From contig JAHFAU010000005.1 of NCBI GenBank assembly GCA_023250385.1, positions 1 through 30,292 on the forward strand: DNA of 30,292 nucleotides, written 5' to 3'. Of the stretch, positions 1-7,514 are shown in pieces. Position 1 is the first letter of the stretch. Each line of letters starts with the position of its first letter. The position numbers and the translations under genes were made by a program. Source of the stretch: Anaerolineales bacterium. GTDB lineage: Bacteria; Chloroflexota; Anaerolineae; Anaerolineales; E44-bin32. The notes beneath the pieces are model-generated. The model saw only the letters and a program-made list of their open reading frames with translations. It did not search any database and had not been told where the DNA came from.

Positions 1-1182
1 CGAGCCTCGTTCCCTTATGAGATGGACGGGATGGTTATCAAACTCGATGATCTTGGGCTGGCCGAGTCGCTCGGGGTGGTCGGCAAGGACCCTCGGGCGG
101 CGATTGCGTTCAAGCTGCCGGCTGAGGAGACGACCACCCAACTCATCGACATTGGCCTGAATGTCGGCCGGACCGGGGTCATCACGCCCTACGCGATCCT
201 GGAGCCGGTCTACGTCGGAGGCGCGAACGTTCGCCAGGCCACCCTGCACAACTTCGATTTCATCCAGGAGAAGGATATTCGGGTGGGGGATCGAGTATTG
301 GTGAAGCGGGCCGGGGACGTGATCCCCTACGTGATTGGTCCGATCGTGGGAGTCCGGACCGGCACCGAGAAGCGGTACCGGATGCCGAAGAAGTGCCCGA
401 CCTGCGGAGAGCCGATCCGTCGAATCGAGGGAGAAGTTGCAATCTTCTGCTCGAACGCTTCCTGCCCGGCACAATTGGTCCGTAACGTCGAGCACTTCGC
501 CTCGCGTACCACCATGGACATCGAGGGTTTGGGGATCAAAGTGGCGGAGTTGTTGGTGGAGAATGGCCTGGTCAAGGACGTCGGGGACATTTATGGTCTA
601 ACCAAGAAGGGATTGCTAAAGCTTGAAGGATTTGCCGATAAGAAGGCGGAGAAGCTGCTTCAAGCGATCGAGGGTTCGAAGACTCGGCCGCTGAGCCGCC
701 TCATCAGCGGACTCGGTATCCGGGGTGTGGGAGAGACCGTGGCGGCCGATTTCGCTCAACACTTCCGTAATCTGGATGCCCTGACCCGTGCGACTCAGCC
801 GGATCTGGAGGCGATCGAGGGAATCGGCCCGAGCATCGCCGCTGAAGTCGTAGAGTGGTTCGGGCGAGCACGCAATCGGAAGCTACTTGTCAAGCTGAAG
901 GCGGCGGGGGTGTGGCCTAAGGAAGGGCCGAAGAAGGCCGGGCCCGCGCCATTGGCCGGATCGACCTTCGTCCTTACCGGAACGCTGCCCGACCTTTCTC
1001 GAGACGAAGCGAAGGCCCAGATCGAGGCCGCTGGGGGAAAGGTCGCGGGCAGTGTGAGTGCGAAGACGAACTTCCTGGTTGCGGGAGAAGCAGCGGGCTC
1101 GAAGCTCACCCAGGCCCAAGAGCTGGGGGTAAAAGTCATCGATCAGGCCGGGCTGCTGAAAATGATTAAGAAGCGAGGCTGA
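1..1182 (+). CDS. ligA: NAD-dependent DNA ligase LigA (3' part, cut by window edge)
   Basis: The enzyme seals nicks in double-stranded DNA using NAD+ during replication and repair. The reading frame is open to base 1, so the N-terminal Ia domain and the KxDG adenylation lysine lie outside the window; 393 codons remain. Visible in order are the nucleotidyltransferase motif DGMVIK (residues 9-14), the AFKLPAEE motif, an OB fold (about 45-125), a four-cysteine zinc finger (Cys 132, 135, 150, 155), a helix-hairpin-helix region (about 165-300) and a C-terminal BRCT domain (about 320-393). The order matches bacterial LigA exactly and nothing looks damaged. It converges on the CpXC gene, and no convincing terminator hairpin lies between them. 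Confidence 0.97.
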   Translation, partial: RASFPYEMDGMVIKLDDLGLAESLGVVGKDPRAAIAFKLPAEETTTQLIDIGLNVGRTGVITPYAILEPVYVGGANVRQATLHNFDFIQEKDIRVGDRVLVKRAGDVIPYVIGPIVGVRTGTEKRYRMPKKCPTCGEPIRRIEGEVAIFCSNASCPAQLVRNVEHFASRTTMDIEGLGIKVAELLVENGLVKDVGDIYGLTKKGLLKLEGFADKKAEKLLQAIEGSKTRPLSRLISGLGIRGVGETVAADFAQHFRNLDALTRATQPDLEAIEGIGPSIAAEVVEWFGRARNRKLLVKLKAAGVWPKEGPKKAGPAPLAGSTFVLTGTLPDLSRDEAKAQIEAAGGKVAGSVSAKTNFLVAGEAAGSKLTQAQELGVKVIDQAGLLKMIKKRG

Positions 1183-1330
1183 GCTCGCCGCCTAGTGCGC
1201 ATAGCCACCTGCCATGCTCACTCCCAAGCCACTCACCGACCGGCCTGCCCGTGCCGTGTCCCCCATCAGGCCGACGGGGCCAGCTTGGCCCGCATCGAAA
1301 GCGACCGGCCTACCCGTGCCGAGTCGCCCG
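1183..1330. other. Convergent intergenic region ligA / CpXC gene
   Basis: This 148-base gap separates two converging genes. It holds one copy of a 65-bp tandem duplication (see that entry) and a weak 5-bp hairpin with GCGAG/CTCGC arms around the ligA stop, without a T-run. No rho-independent terminator is apparent for either gene. Confidence 0.5.
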
Positions 1331-1366
1331 TCAGGCCGACGGGGCCAGCTTCGCCCGCATCGAAAG
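1237..1366. repeat. 65-bp tandem duplication over the CpXC gene's 3' end
   Basis: Two abutting 65-base units, 1237-1301 and 1302-1366, match at 60 of 65 positions. Unit 1302-1366 contains the last 11 codons and the TGA stop of the CpXC gene (minus strand). Unit 1237-1301 repeats that tail just after the stop, still encoding the same residues LSMRAKLAPSA followed by a stop. Of the five differences, four lie in the part beyond the stop codon and the single one within the coding part is a synonymous Ala codon change. Confidence 0.9.
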
Positions 1367-2674
1367 CCGCAACGCTCTGCGGTGCAGGCGACCCATCCGA
1401 GCGGCGTGGTCTGAGTCCCCAAGCTGTTCGAGCTGCTGGGCTGACGAGAGCAAAGCATCCAACAGATCGTTGTCGATCACGGCACCAGACTCTTCCAGGA
1501 TCTGTTGAGCCTCGGGCTCCGTCGCGGCGTCAATGATCCGCTGGGCCAATTGCAGCGAGGCCGGAAGGGCGTTTCGCAGGGCTGCTGCCAACAGGCCGTC
1601 GATTCGTTGGAGTCGCTCCAAGGCCTGCGGGTCGGGGCGTTCCCGGGCGACCCGGATGCTCGCCTGCAACACGCTGAGGAATAGATCGTCAACCACCGGA
1701 AGGCTGGCCTCCACTGCGGCCTCCAGATCCTGACTGTTCACTAAGGAGGCCAGCAACCCGGAAGCTTGCGCAACCCTTGCTTCTTGGGACCGGTCGATCT
1801 GTTCGGTAATCTCGAGCAGCGAGCTGCGAAGACCGGTGAGCCGCTCCCGTTGGTCGGCACCCACTTTATCAATGCGCTCCGAGAGCAGCTGAAAGAAGCC
1901 GTAATCCAGACCCGGGCGGGCGAGAGTGGCCAGCGCCTGGACCCGGTCTGGATTGGGTGCATCAACCAGCAGTCCAAGAAGCTTCTCGCGGGTCAGCGAC
2001 TCGCCAGCCGCCCGCAGGCTCTCCGCCGCGCTGCGCACCTCTGCCTCCTGCGCGGCCAGTCGTTTGCCGAAGGAGCTCAAGCTCAAGGCGGCCTCCAGCC
2101 GCTGAGCGGCGGCCTGCCTGGCACGATCATCCCCGGCGGTTTGCAGACTGAGCGAACCGAGTTGAAAAAACCGATTGTCGAGCTCAGTGTCGTGCTGCTG
2201 GACGAACGCCGCAATGGCATCGGGAGGGGTTCGGAGCAAATCCTCAAAGAGCCGAAGCTTGGCCCGCTGGGCCGCTAAATCCTCCTTGGTGACCCCGTCG
2301 GCCTCGAGTACCCGTTCGACGAGACCCTGGGGGGTGAGCACGGCTTGTGGTTGGAGCAGGTACCCCTTGCGTTGCTGCGCCGGCAGCCGGTCGATCGCCT
2401 GGTTGATCAGCCGGCCCAGCAGCCGCTCCTGCTCATTCTTGGCAATCCCGAGCTCGATCGGGATGTAGGTCAGCAGCAGCTCCTTGGCCGGGTCGTGGTA
2501 GACGATCGGGGTCGCAAGCTGTCCCTCATATCCGCAGACCGGGCAGCGCAAGTGATTCAACGTCCCTGAAAGCAGGCGGACCTTCGCTGCCGGATTCTGC
2601 CCGACGTCGATCAGCTGCAGGATTTCAGCCTGAACCGGGCTCTTGCAATTCGGGCAGCGGACGGCGGTGCTCAT
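1331..2674 (-). CDS. CpXC-domain zinc protein with long helical C-terminal region
   Basis: The protein has 447 residues. The N-terminal 60-70 residues form a CpXC-type zinc domain with CPNC at residues 7-10 and a second CPVCG near 43, followed by a conserved YIPIEL strand. The remainder is Leu/Ala/Gln/Glu-rich and predicted helical, with no membrane segment, so it should be cytoplasmic. The family's function is unknown; zinc binding is inferred from the two Cys pairs. The start chosen is ATG at 2674, which overlaps the histidine kinase stop as ATGA and has a GGGAG upstream; a start 63 bases further upstream would add residues without similarity to the domain. The last 11 codons and stop are tandemly duplicated downstream. 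It is the last gene of the aminotransferase-kinase operon. Confidence 0.85.
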   Translation of the reverse strand: MSTAVRCPNCKSPVQAEILQLIDVGQNPAAKVRLLSGTLNHLRCPVCGYEGQLATPIVYHDPAKELLLTYIPIELGIAKNEQERLLGRLINQAIDRLPAQQRKGYLLQPQAVLTPQGLVERVLEADGVTKEDLAAQRAKLRLFEDLLRTPPDAIAAFVQQHDTELDNRFFQLGSLSLQTAGDDRARQAAAQRLEAALSLSSFGKRLAAQEAEVRSAAESLRAAGESLTREKLLGLLVDAPNPDRVQALATLARPGLDYGFFQLLSERIDKVGADQRERLTGLRSSLLEITEQIDRSQEARVAQASGLLASLVNSQDLEAAVEASLPVVDDLFLSVLQASIRVARERPDPQALERLQRIDGLLAAALRNALPASLQLAQRIIDAATEPEAQQILEESGAVIDNDLLDALLSSAQQLEQLGDSDHAARMGRLHRRALRLSMRAKLAPSA

Positions 2675-4227
2675 TCGCGCTCCCGGGGGATCGAGAAGCA
2701 GATCCGGGCGCCCCGTTCTGCTTTCTCGTCCACCCAAATCCTTCCCCCGTGAGCTTCCACGATCGCCTTCGCCAGAAACAGCCCCAAGCCTGCTCCCTGA
2801 GTGGATCGGGCAAGCTCGGTGGATCGGAAGAATCGTTCAAAAACTCGGGTCCGGTCGGCCGGCGAGATTCCGGGGCCCTCGTCCTGCACGCACAGCACAA
2901 CCTCACTCGGTCCGGCTCGGCCCTGGATCTGGACCTCGCCACCTTGAGAGGCGTACTTGATCGCATTCGAAAGCAGATTGGAGACCACTTGGGTTAGGCG
3001 CTCCTCGTCGCCCCGCACGAGCGGAAACTCCTTGGGGAGTTGGACCGTGAAGCGATGCAAGTTTGACTGGGTTCGAAAGCGCTCGGCGAGCACTCTGGCG
3101 ACCGCGGCCAGATCGACATCGCTCAACGTAAGGGACGGGGCGCCGGATTGAAGTCTGGAGGCCTCGAGCAGATCATCGATCAAGGCCGCCAAACGATCCG
3201 ATTCCTCTTCGATCACCGCCAGGCTATCTCGGACTACCTCAGGCTCCCACGCGGCATCGTCCCGTCGCAGAGTCGCCACGTAGCCCTTGATCAGTGCAAC
3301 CGGCGTGCGGAGTTCGTGGCTGATGATCGAGATGAAAGTGCTCTTCAACTCCTCGGCCTCTCGGAACCTGGTGATATCGCGCAGATTCGCCACGACCCCC
3401 AGCAGCCGACCGTCGCCCGAATAGGTCGGGGCATAGGTGATTCCGACGCTGGAGGTCCCGCCATCCACGCGGCTAAGGTCTCCTTCAACGTAAAGTTCGG
3501 CGGTGGATGAGAGCGGCCAACCGCCGGCACCCGCCTCTTCGAGGCTCAACCCCGGCTCCCGGCTGGCCCAGCGGATAATCTCGGAATGGTCTTTCCCGAT
3601 CACGAAATCAGCGCCATATCCGGTCAGACGCGAACTTGCCCGATTAAAACGTGTGAACCGATAGCTGGGATCAAGGATGAACATTCCATCGGCGGCCGAT
3701 TCCAAAACTCCGTCCAGGTGGCGCCGCTGATCGGCGACCTGGGTGTAGAGCCGGGCGTTGGAAACTGCGATCGCGGCCTGGGAGGCAAAGGCGCCCAGCA
3801 GCGCCCGATCCTCCCTGGAAAATTGGCCCCGGTAGGAGCGGAAGATGAAGATGACGCCGACGACTTCCTCCCGGGCGATCAGCGGCAACCCGACCCCGGT
3901 GAGCAAACCCATCGAAGCGGACTGGGTGATGCGCTGCAGACGGCGATTGACCTCGGGGAGGGCGAACCGGGCGGGGTCGCCGTGTTCGGGGATGTCAGCT
4001 AAGAGCGGATCGAGGAAGTTGAGGAATTCGGGATTGATTCCGTAGGTGGTGGTTATCCGCCAGCCATCTTGCTCTCTGAGAGTGATCAGCCCGGCGGAAC
4101 TGCTGAGCAGTTCGGCTGCCAGACGGACAATCCGTTGCAGGACCTTCTCGAGATCCAATTCCTCCGTGAGGACTCGGGAGATCTCGAGCAGATAGTCGCG
4201 CTGACGGACGCGGAAATCCGGCAGCAT
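2671..4227 (-). CDS. GAF-PAS sensor histidine kinase, cytoplasmic
   Basis: This 518-residue sensor kinase autophosphorylates on histidine and passes the phosphate to a response regulator. Domains in order are GAF (about 10-160), PAS (about 168-290), HisKA with the H box SHELRTP (about 300-307) and HATPase_c (about 405-518) with the N box (NLLSNAIKYA), DEGPGIS and GAGLGLFLAKA. All catalytic motifs are intact. There is no transmembrane segment, so the signal is probably intracellular, sensed by GAF or PAS. No response regulator is adjacent: the gene starts 4 bases after a class III aminotransferase and overlaps the CpXC gene by 4 bases. The ATG at 4227 has GGAGGG about 11 bases upstream. The likely partner is unknown; the orphan OmpR-type regulator at 12407-13147 is one candidate. 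Confidence 0.93.
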   Translation of the reverse strand: MLPDFRVRQRDYLLEISRVLTEELDLEKVLQRIVRLAAELLSSSAGLITLREQDGWRITTTYGINPEFLNFLDPLLADIPEHGDPARFALPEVNRRLQRITQSASMGLLTGVGLPLIAREEVVGVIFIFRSYRGQFSREDRALLGAFASQAAIAVSNARLYTQVADQRRHLDGVLESAADGMFILDPSYRFTRFNRASSRLTGYGADFVIGKDHSEIIRWASREPGLSLEEAGAGGWPLSSTAELYVEGDLSRVDGGTSSVGITYAPTYSGDGRLLGVVANLRDITRFREAEELKSTFISIISHELRTPVALIKGYVATLRRDDAAWEPEVVRDSLAVIEEESDRLAALIDDLLEASRLQSGAPSLTLSDVDLAAVARVLAERFRTQSNLHRFTVQLPKEFPLVRGDEERLTQVVSNLLSNAIKYASQGGEVQIQGRAGPSEVVLCVQDEGPGISPADRTRVFERFFRSTELARSTQGAGLGLFLAKAIVEAHGGRIWVDEKAERGARICFSIPRERE

Positions 4228-4231
4228 GCAA

Positions 4232-5539
4232 TCAGCGGCCCTCCGCTGCTGAAAGGGAGGCCTCCAGAATCTGGAGACCCTCGTCGAGCAGCCGTTGGTC
4301 GATGCTCAAGGCCGGCACGACCCGGACCGCGCTCTCCCCGGCACCGAGCACCAGCAGACCCCGGTTAAAGGCTTCTTGCAGCATTCGCTCTCGCAGCTCG
4401 TGATCTGGCCGCTTGCTGCCATGATCCAAGACCAGCTCTGCGCCGACCATCAGACCCTTGCCTCGAACCTCGCCGACCGAACGGTGTCGGCTCTGTATCT
4501 CGGCCAGCGCGTCGAGTGCGAACTCGCCCATAGCCGCCGCGTTGGCCATCAGTTCAGTTTCGACGAGTTCCAGGGTCGCCAGGGCTGCACTGCAAGCCAC
4601 CGGGTTGCCGCCGAAGGTATTGCCATGGGCACCCTCCGGCCAATCCATAACCCCAGCCCGAGCCAAAATCCCTCCCAGCGGAAGCCCGGAAGCCACCCCT
4701 TTGGCAAAGCAGACGATGTCCGGTTCGACCCCCCAGTGTTCGATCGCCCACCACTTCCCGGTGCGGCCGATGCCGCTCTGGACTTCGTCAACGATGAGCA
4801 GGATACCGTGCCGATCGCATAGCTTGCGTAGTGCGCGAAAGAATCCATCGGCGGCAACGACGTATCCGCCCTCTCCTTGGATCGGTTCGACCAGAATCGC
4901 GGCGCAGTCGTCCGGCGGAACGACCGACTTGAAGACGACCTGCTCGATATAGTCCACAACCGTTTCGCCGTAGTCCTCGTTCGTGGCTTTCAGCACCGGC
5001 CGGTAGGGGTTGGGGAAGGGCACATGAGTTACCCCCGGCATCAGCGGTGAGAACCCCCGCCGCTGAATCGCTTTGCTGCTGGTAAAGGACAGGGCACCCA
5101 TCGTTCGACCGTGGAACGAGCCGTGGAATCCGATGAATTGCTGCCGGCCGCTGTGGTGGCGCGCCAACTTGACCGCGGCCTCGACCGCTTCGGTGCCGGA
5201 GTTGCACAAGAAAACTTGGGCCGGCTCGGCGAAGGGAGCGATGGAGGCCAGCTTCTCGGAAAGCTCGACCCAGCCGGCATGATAGTAGTCGGAGGAGATG
5301 TGAATGAATCGCTCCGCCTGCTCGCGGATAGCTGCCACGACTTTCGGGTGGGAGTGGCCGGTAGTGCACACCGCGATCCCGGCTGCCAGATCGACAAACC
5401 GATTCCCATCGACGTCCCAAACTTCAGATCCGAGCCCATGATCCATGACAAAGGGTGCGGCTCGCGGATAGGATCGAGAGATTACCGCATGGTCTCGTTG
5501 GATGATCTGCTGGGCTTTGATGCCGGGTGCTGTCGTCAA
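4232..5539 (-). CDS. Class III aminotransferase (GabT / ornithine-type), PLP-dependent
   Basis: This 435-residue enzyme is of the 4-aminobutyrate/acetylornithine aminotransferase family, which moves an omega-amino group to a 2-oxo acid such as 2-oxoglutarate. Visible signatures are NSGTEAVEAAVKLAR (PLP phosphate contacts), FHGSFHGRT, the VDEVQSGIGRTG motif with the cofactor-contacting Asp, and FAKGVASGLPLGG with the Schiff-base lysine. Similar archaeal proteins include broad-specificity aminotransferases and amino-acid racemases, so the substrate cannot be fixed from sequence. No ATG precedes the conserved part: the start is TTG at 5539, with AAAGG upstream and an in-frame TGA five codons before. 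It heads the operon with the histidine kinase and CpXC genes, behind an extended -10 promoter at 5611-5619. Confidence 0.9.
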   Translation of the reverse strand: MTTAPGIKAQQIIQRDHAVISRSYPRAAPFVMDHGLGSEVWDVDGNRFVDLAAGIAVCTTGHSHPKVVAAIREQAERFIHISSDYYHAGWVELSEKLASIAPFAEPAQVFLCNSGTEAVEAAVKLARHHSGRQQFIGFHGSFHGRTMGALSFTSSKAIQRRGFSPLMPGVTHVPFPNPYRPVLKATNEDYGETVVDYIEQVVFKSVVPPDDCAAILVEPIQGEGGYVVAADGFFRALRKLCDRHGILLIVDEVQSGIGRTGKWWAIEHWGVEPDIVCFAKGVASGLPLGGILARAGVMDWPEGAHGNTFGGNPVACSAALATLELVETELMANAAAMGEFALDALAEIQSRHRSVGEVRGKGLMVGAELVLDHGSKRPDHELRERMLQEAFNRGLLVLGAGESAVRVVPALSIDQRLLDEGLQILEASLSAAEGR

Positions 5540-5610
5540 GCTGGTGGCCTTTCAGACTGGCTTTCGGGTCCCTTGCTGGCGGATCAGTAACCCTGGAACT
5601 GGGCCGGGGA

Positions 5611-5619
5611 ATTATATCA
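5611..5619 (-). promoter_or_regulatory. Extended -10 promoter for the aminotransferase operon
   Basis: On the minus strand the sequence reads TGATATAAT, a perfect -10 with the upstream TG of extended -10 promoters. It lies about 72 bases before the TTG start at 5539. No good -35 is visible at 16-18 bases spacing. Confidence 0.55.
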
Positions 5620-5626
5620 TTCGGTC

Positions 5627-5655
5627 TTCCAAGGGCTTGCGGGCCGTTGTATAAA
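5627..5655 (+). promoter_or_regulatory. Candidate fadD promoter
   Basis: TTCCAA (5627-5632), a 17-base spacer and TATAAA (5650-5655) precede fadD. The -35 is weak (3 of 6). The expected transcript start is about 35 bases upstream of the ATG, and an ideal AGGAGG ribosome site at 5687-5692 follows. Confidence 0.4.
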
Positions 5656-5697
5656 GGAGGGGAAGAAGCAATCGGGAGCGCGGATCAGGAGGCGGCC

Positions 5698-7401
5698 ATG
5701 GAGCAGCGGGTCTGGCACAAACAATACGATGTGGGAGTCCCAAGCACGATCGAGGTTCCCGAAATTCCGCTGCACGCCTTTCTGGAGCAATCTGCTCAGG
5801 CCTACCCGGACCGCACCTGTACGGTCTTTAAAGGCGCAAAGCTCAGCTACCGGCAGATGAATCAGTTGACTGATCGGCTGGCGGCCGGATTGGCGGCCCG
5901 TGGGGTCAAGATGGGCGACCGGATTGCGATCTTCATGCCCAATTCGCCTCAATTCATCATCGCCTTCTTCGGAATCCTCAAGGCGGGAGGGGTGGTGGTC
6001 GCGACCAACCCGCTGTACACGCCTCGCGAGATCGAGCACCAGATGAATGATTCCGGATCAGAAATCATGCTGGTGATGAGCAACTTCTATGAGAAGGTGA
6101 AACAGGTCCAGCCCCACACGGGCTTGCGCGTGCTCATTGTCACTAACATCAAGGAATACCTTCCCCCGGCGATGCGGCTGTTGTTCACTCTGCTAAAGGA
6201 GCGCAGCGGAGGGCATCGGGTGCGTCTGCAGCCTGGCGATGAACGATTGGGAGACGTGCTGTCCCGGTATTCCCCTGAGCAGCGACCCAAGCTCGCGATC
6301 GGGCCGGACGACACCGCCTTGCTCCAGTACACCGGCGGCACGACCGGCGTCTCGAAAGGGGCCATCGGATCGCATCGGAGCCTCGTCGCCAACACCCTCC
6401 AGTGTCGTGCCTGGTTGAAGGGGGTGGAGCTGCCGGCGGGAGGCGACGTGACTTTGCTGGCCCTCCCCCTGTTCCATGCCTACGGCCTGATCGTTGGAAT
6501 GATGTCCTCGATCCAGGCCGGCGCGGCACTGGTGCTCATCCCGAATCCCAGGGACCTGAAGGATGTTCTGACCAGCATCGATCGCTATCGGCCGTCACTC
6601 TACCCGGGAGTACCGACTATGTACAACGCGATCAACAATCACCCGGACGTGCTTGCCGGGAAATACGACCTGAGTTCGATCCGGGCCTGCGTTTCGGGAT
6701 CGGCCGCCTTGCTGCGGGAGACCAAGTCCAAGTTCGAAGAGTTGACCGGAGGGAAAGTGGTAGAGGGCTACGGCCTTACCGAGACGATGGTCGCCACCCA
6801 TGCGAATCCGATCAACGGGGAGAATCGAATCGGCTCCATCGGGGTGCCTTTTCCATCGGTAGACTGCCGGATCGTGTCGCTGGAGGATGGGGTCACGGTG
6901 TTAAAGACCCGCGAGGTCGGAGAGTTGGTGATCCAAACACCTAGCCTGATGGCCGGGTACCATAACATGCCGACCGAGACCGCCGATACCATCCGCCAGG
7001 GTTGGCTCTTTACCGGCGATATCGCCTACATGGACGAGCAAGGCTATTGCTTCATCGTCGATCGCAAGAAGGAAATGATCAAACCTGGCGGGTTCCAGGT
7101 TTGGCCGCGGGAAGTGGAGGAGGTCATCGCCGAGAACCAGAAGGTCCTGGAAGTCGGGGTGGCGGGGGTGCCCGACGCTTACCGGGGCGAGACGGTGAAG
7201 GCCTGGGTCGTGATCAAGCCGGGTCAGTCCGCAACCGAGGACGAGATTCGGGCCTGGTGCAAGGAGCGGATGGCGGCCTACAAAGTGCCAACCTCCGTCG
7301 AGTTTAGGGACGAGCTGCCGAAGACTCTGGTGGGGAAAATCTTGCGGCGGGAGCTGGTGGCGCAAGAGAAAGAGCGCCAGAAACAGCCGCAGCCGGCCTG
7401 A
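5698..7401 (+). CDS. fadD: Long-chain fatty acid-CoA ligase (FadD-like)
   Basis: The enzyme activates fatty acids to acyl-CoA through an acyl-adenylate, feeding beta-oxidation or lipid synthesis. The protein is 567 residues, the usual FadD length. It shows the AMP-binding P-loop YTGGTTGVSKG (from residue 211), the GYGLTET adenylate motif, the DRKKEMIKPGGF signature (FACS motif) and the C-terminal catalytic lysine in PKTLVGKILRREL. There is no membrane segment. The start is ATG at 5698, with AGGAGG five bases upstream; an upstream in-frame extension to 5527 has no family similarity and runs across the promoter region. It is a single-gene unit, divergent from the aminotransferase operon and closed by a strong terminator. 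Chain-length preference cannot be read from sequence. Confidence 0.93.
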   Translation: MEQRVWHKQYDVGVPSTIEVPEIPLHAFLEQSAQAYPDRTCTVFKGAKLSYRQMNQLTDRLAAGLAARGVKMGDRIAIFMPNSPQFIIAFFGILKAGGVVVATNPLYTPREIEHQMNDSGSEIMLVMSNFYEKVKQVQPHTGLRVLIVTNIKEYLPPAMRLLFTLLKERSGGHRVRLQPGDERLGDVLSRYSPEQRPKLAIGPDDTALLQYTGGTTGVSKGAIGSHRSLVANTLQCRAWLKGVELPAGGDVTLLALPLFHAYGLIVGMMSSIQAGAALVLIPNPRDLKDVLTSIDRYRPSLYPGVPTMYNAINNHPDVLAGKYDLSSIRACVSGSAALLRETKSKFEELTGGKVVEGYGLTETMVATHANPINGENRIGSIGVPFPSVDCRIVSLEDGVTVLKTREVGELVIQTPSLMAGYHNMPTETADTIRQGWLFTGDIAYMDEQGYCFIVDRKKEMIKPGGFQVWPREVEEVIAENQKVLEVGVAGVPDAYRGETVKAWVVIKPGQSATEDEIRAWCKERMAAYKVPTSVEFRDELPKTLVGKILRRELVAQEKERQKQPQPA

Positions 7402-7470
7402 AACACCCGGCCAGTGGGAAACCCGGGTACCCGCTGGCCCCGGCCGGGCCTGCGCGGTGGAGGAGAACGA

Positions 7471-7498
7471 AGAGAGCCCCGCTGCGGGGCTCTCTTTT
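7471..7498 (+). terminator. Rho-independent terminator after fadD
   Basis: An 11-bp perfect GC-rich stem (AGAGAGCCCCG / CGGGGCTCTCT) with a CTG loop is followed by TTTT. It lies 70 bases after the fadD stop and 17 bases before the convergent ftsH stop. The T-run favours the plus strand, but the stem could also serve ftsH. Confidence 0.88.
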
Positions 7499-7514
7499 CA
7501 AAATGCAAGGGGAG

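Noticed and set aside
1173..1188. Hairpin GCGAG/CTCGC at the ligA stop as a terminator
   Set aside because: The stem is only 5 bp and there is no T-run.
4788..5420. 210-codon alternative minus-strand frame inside the aminotransferase
   Set aside because: It overlaps a complete PLP enzyme in another frame and is Arg-rich without motifs.
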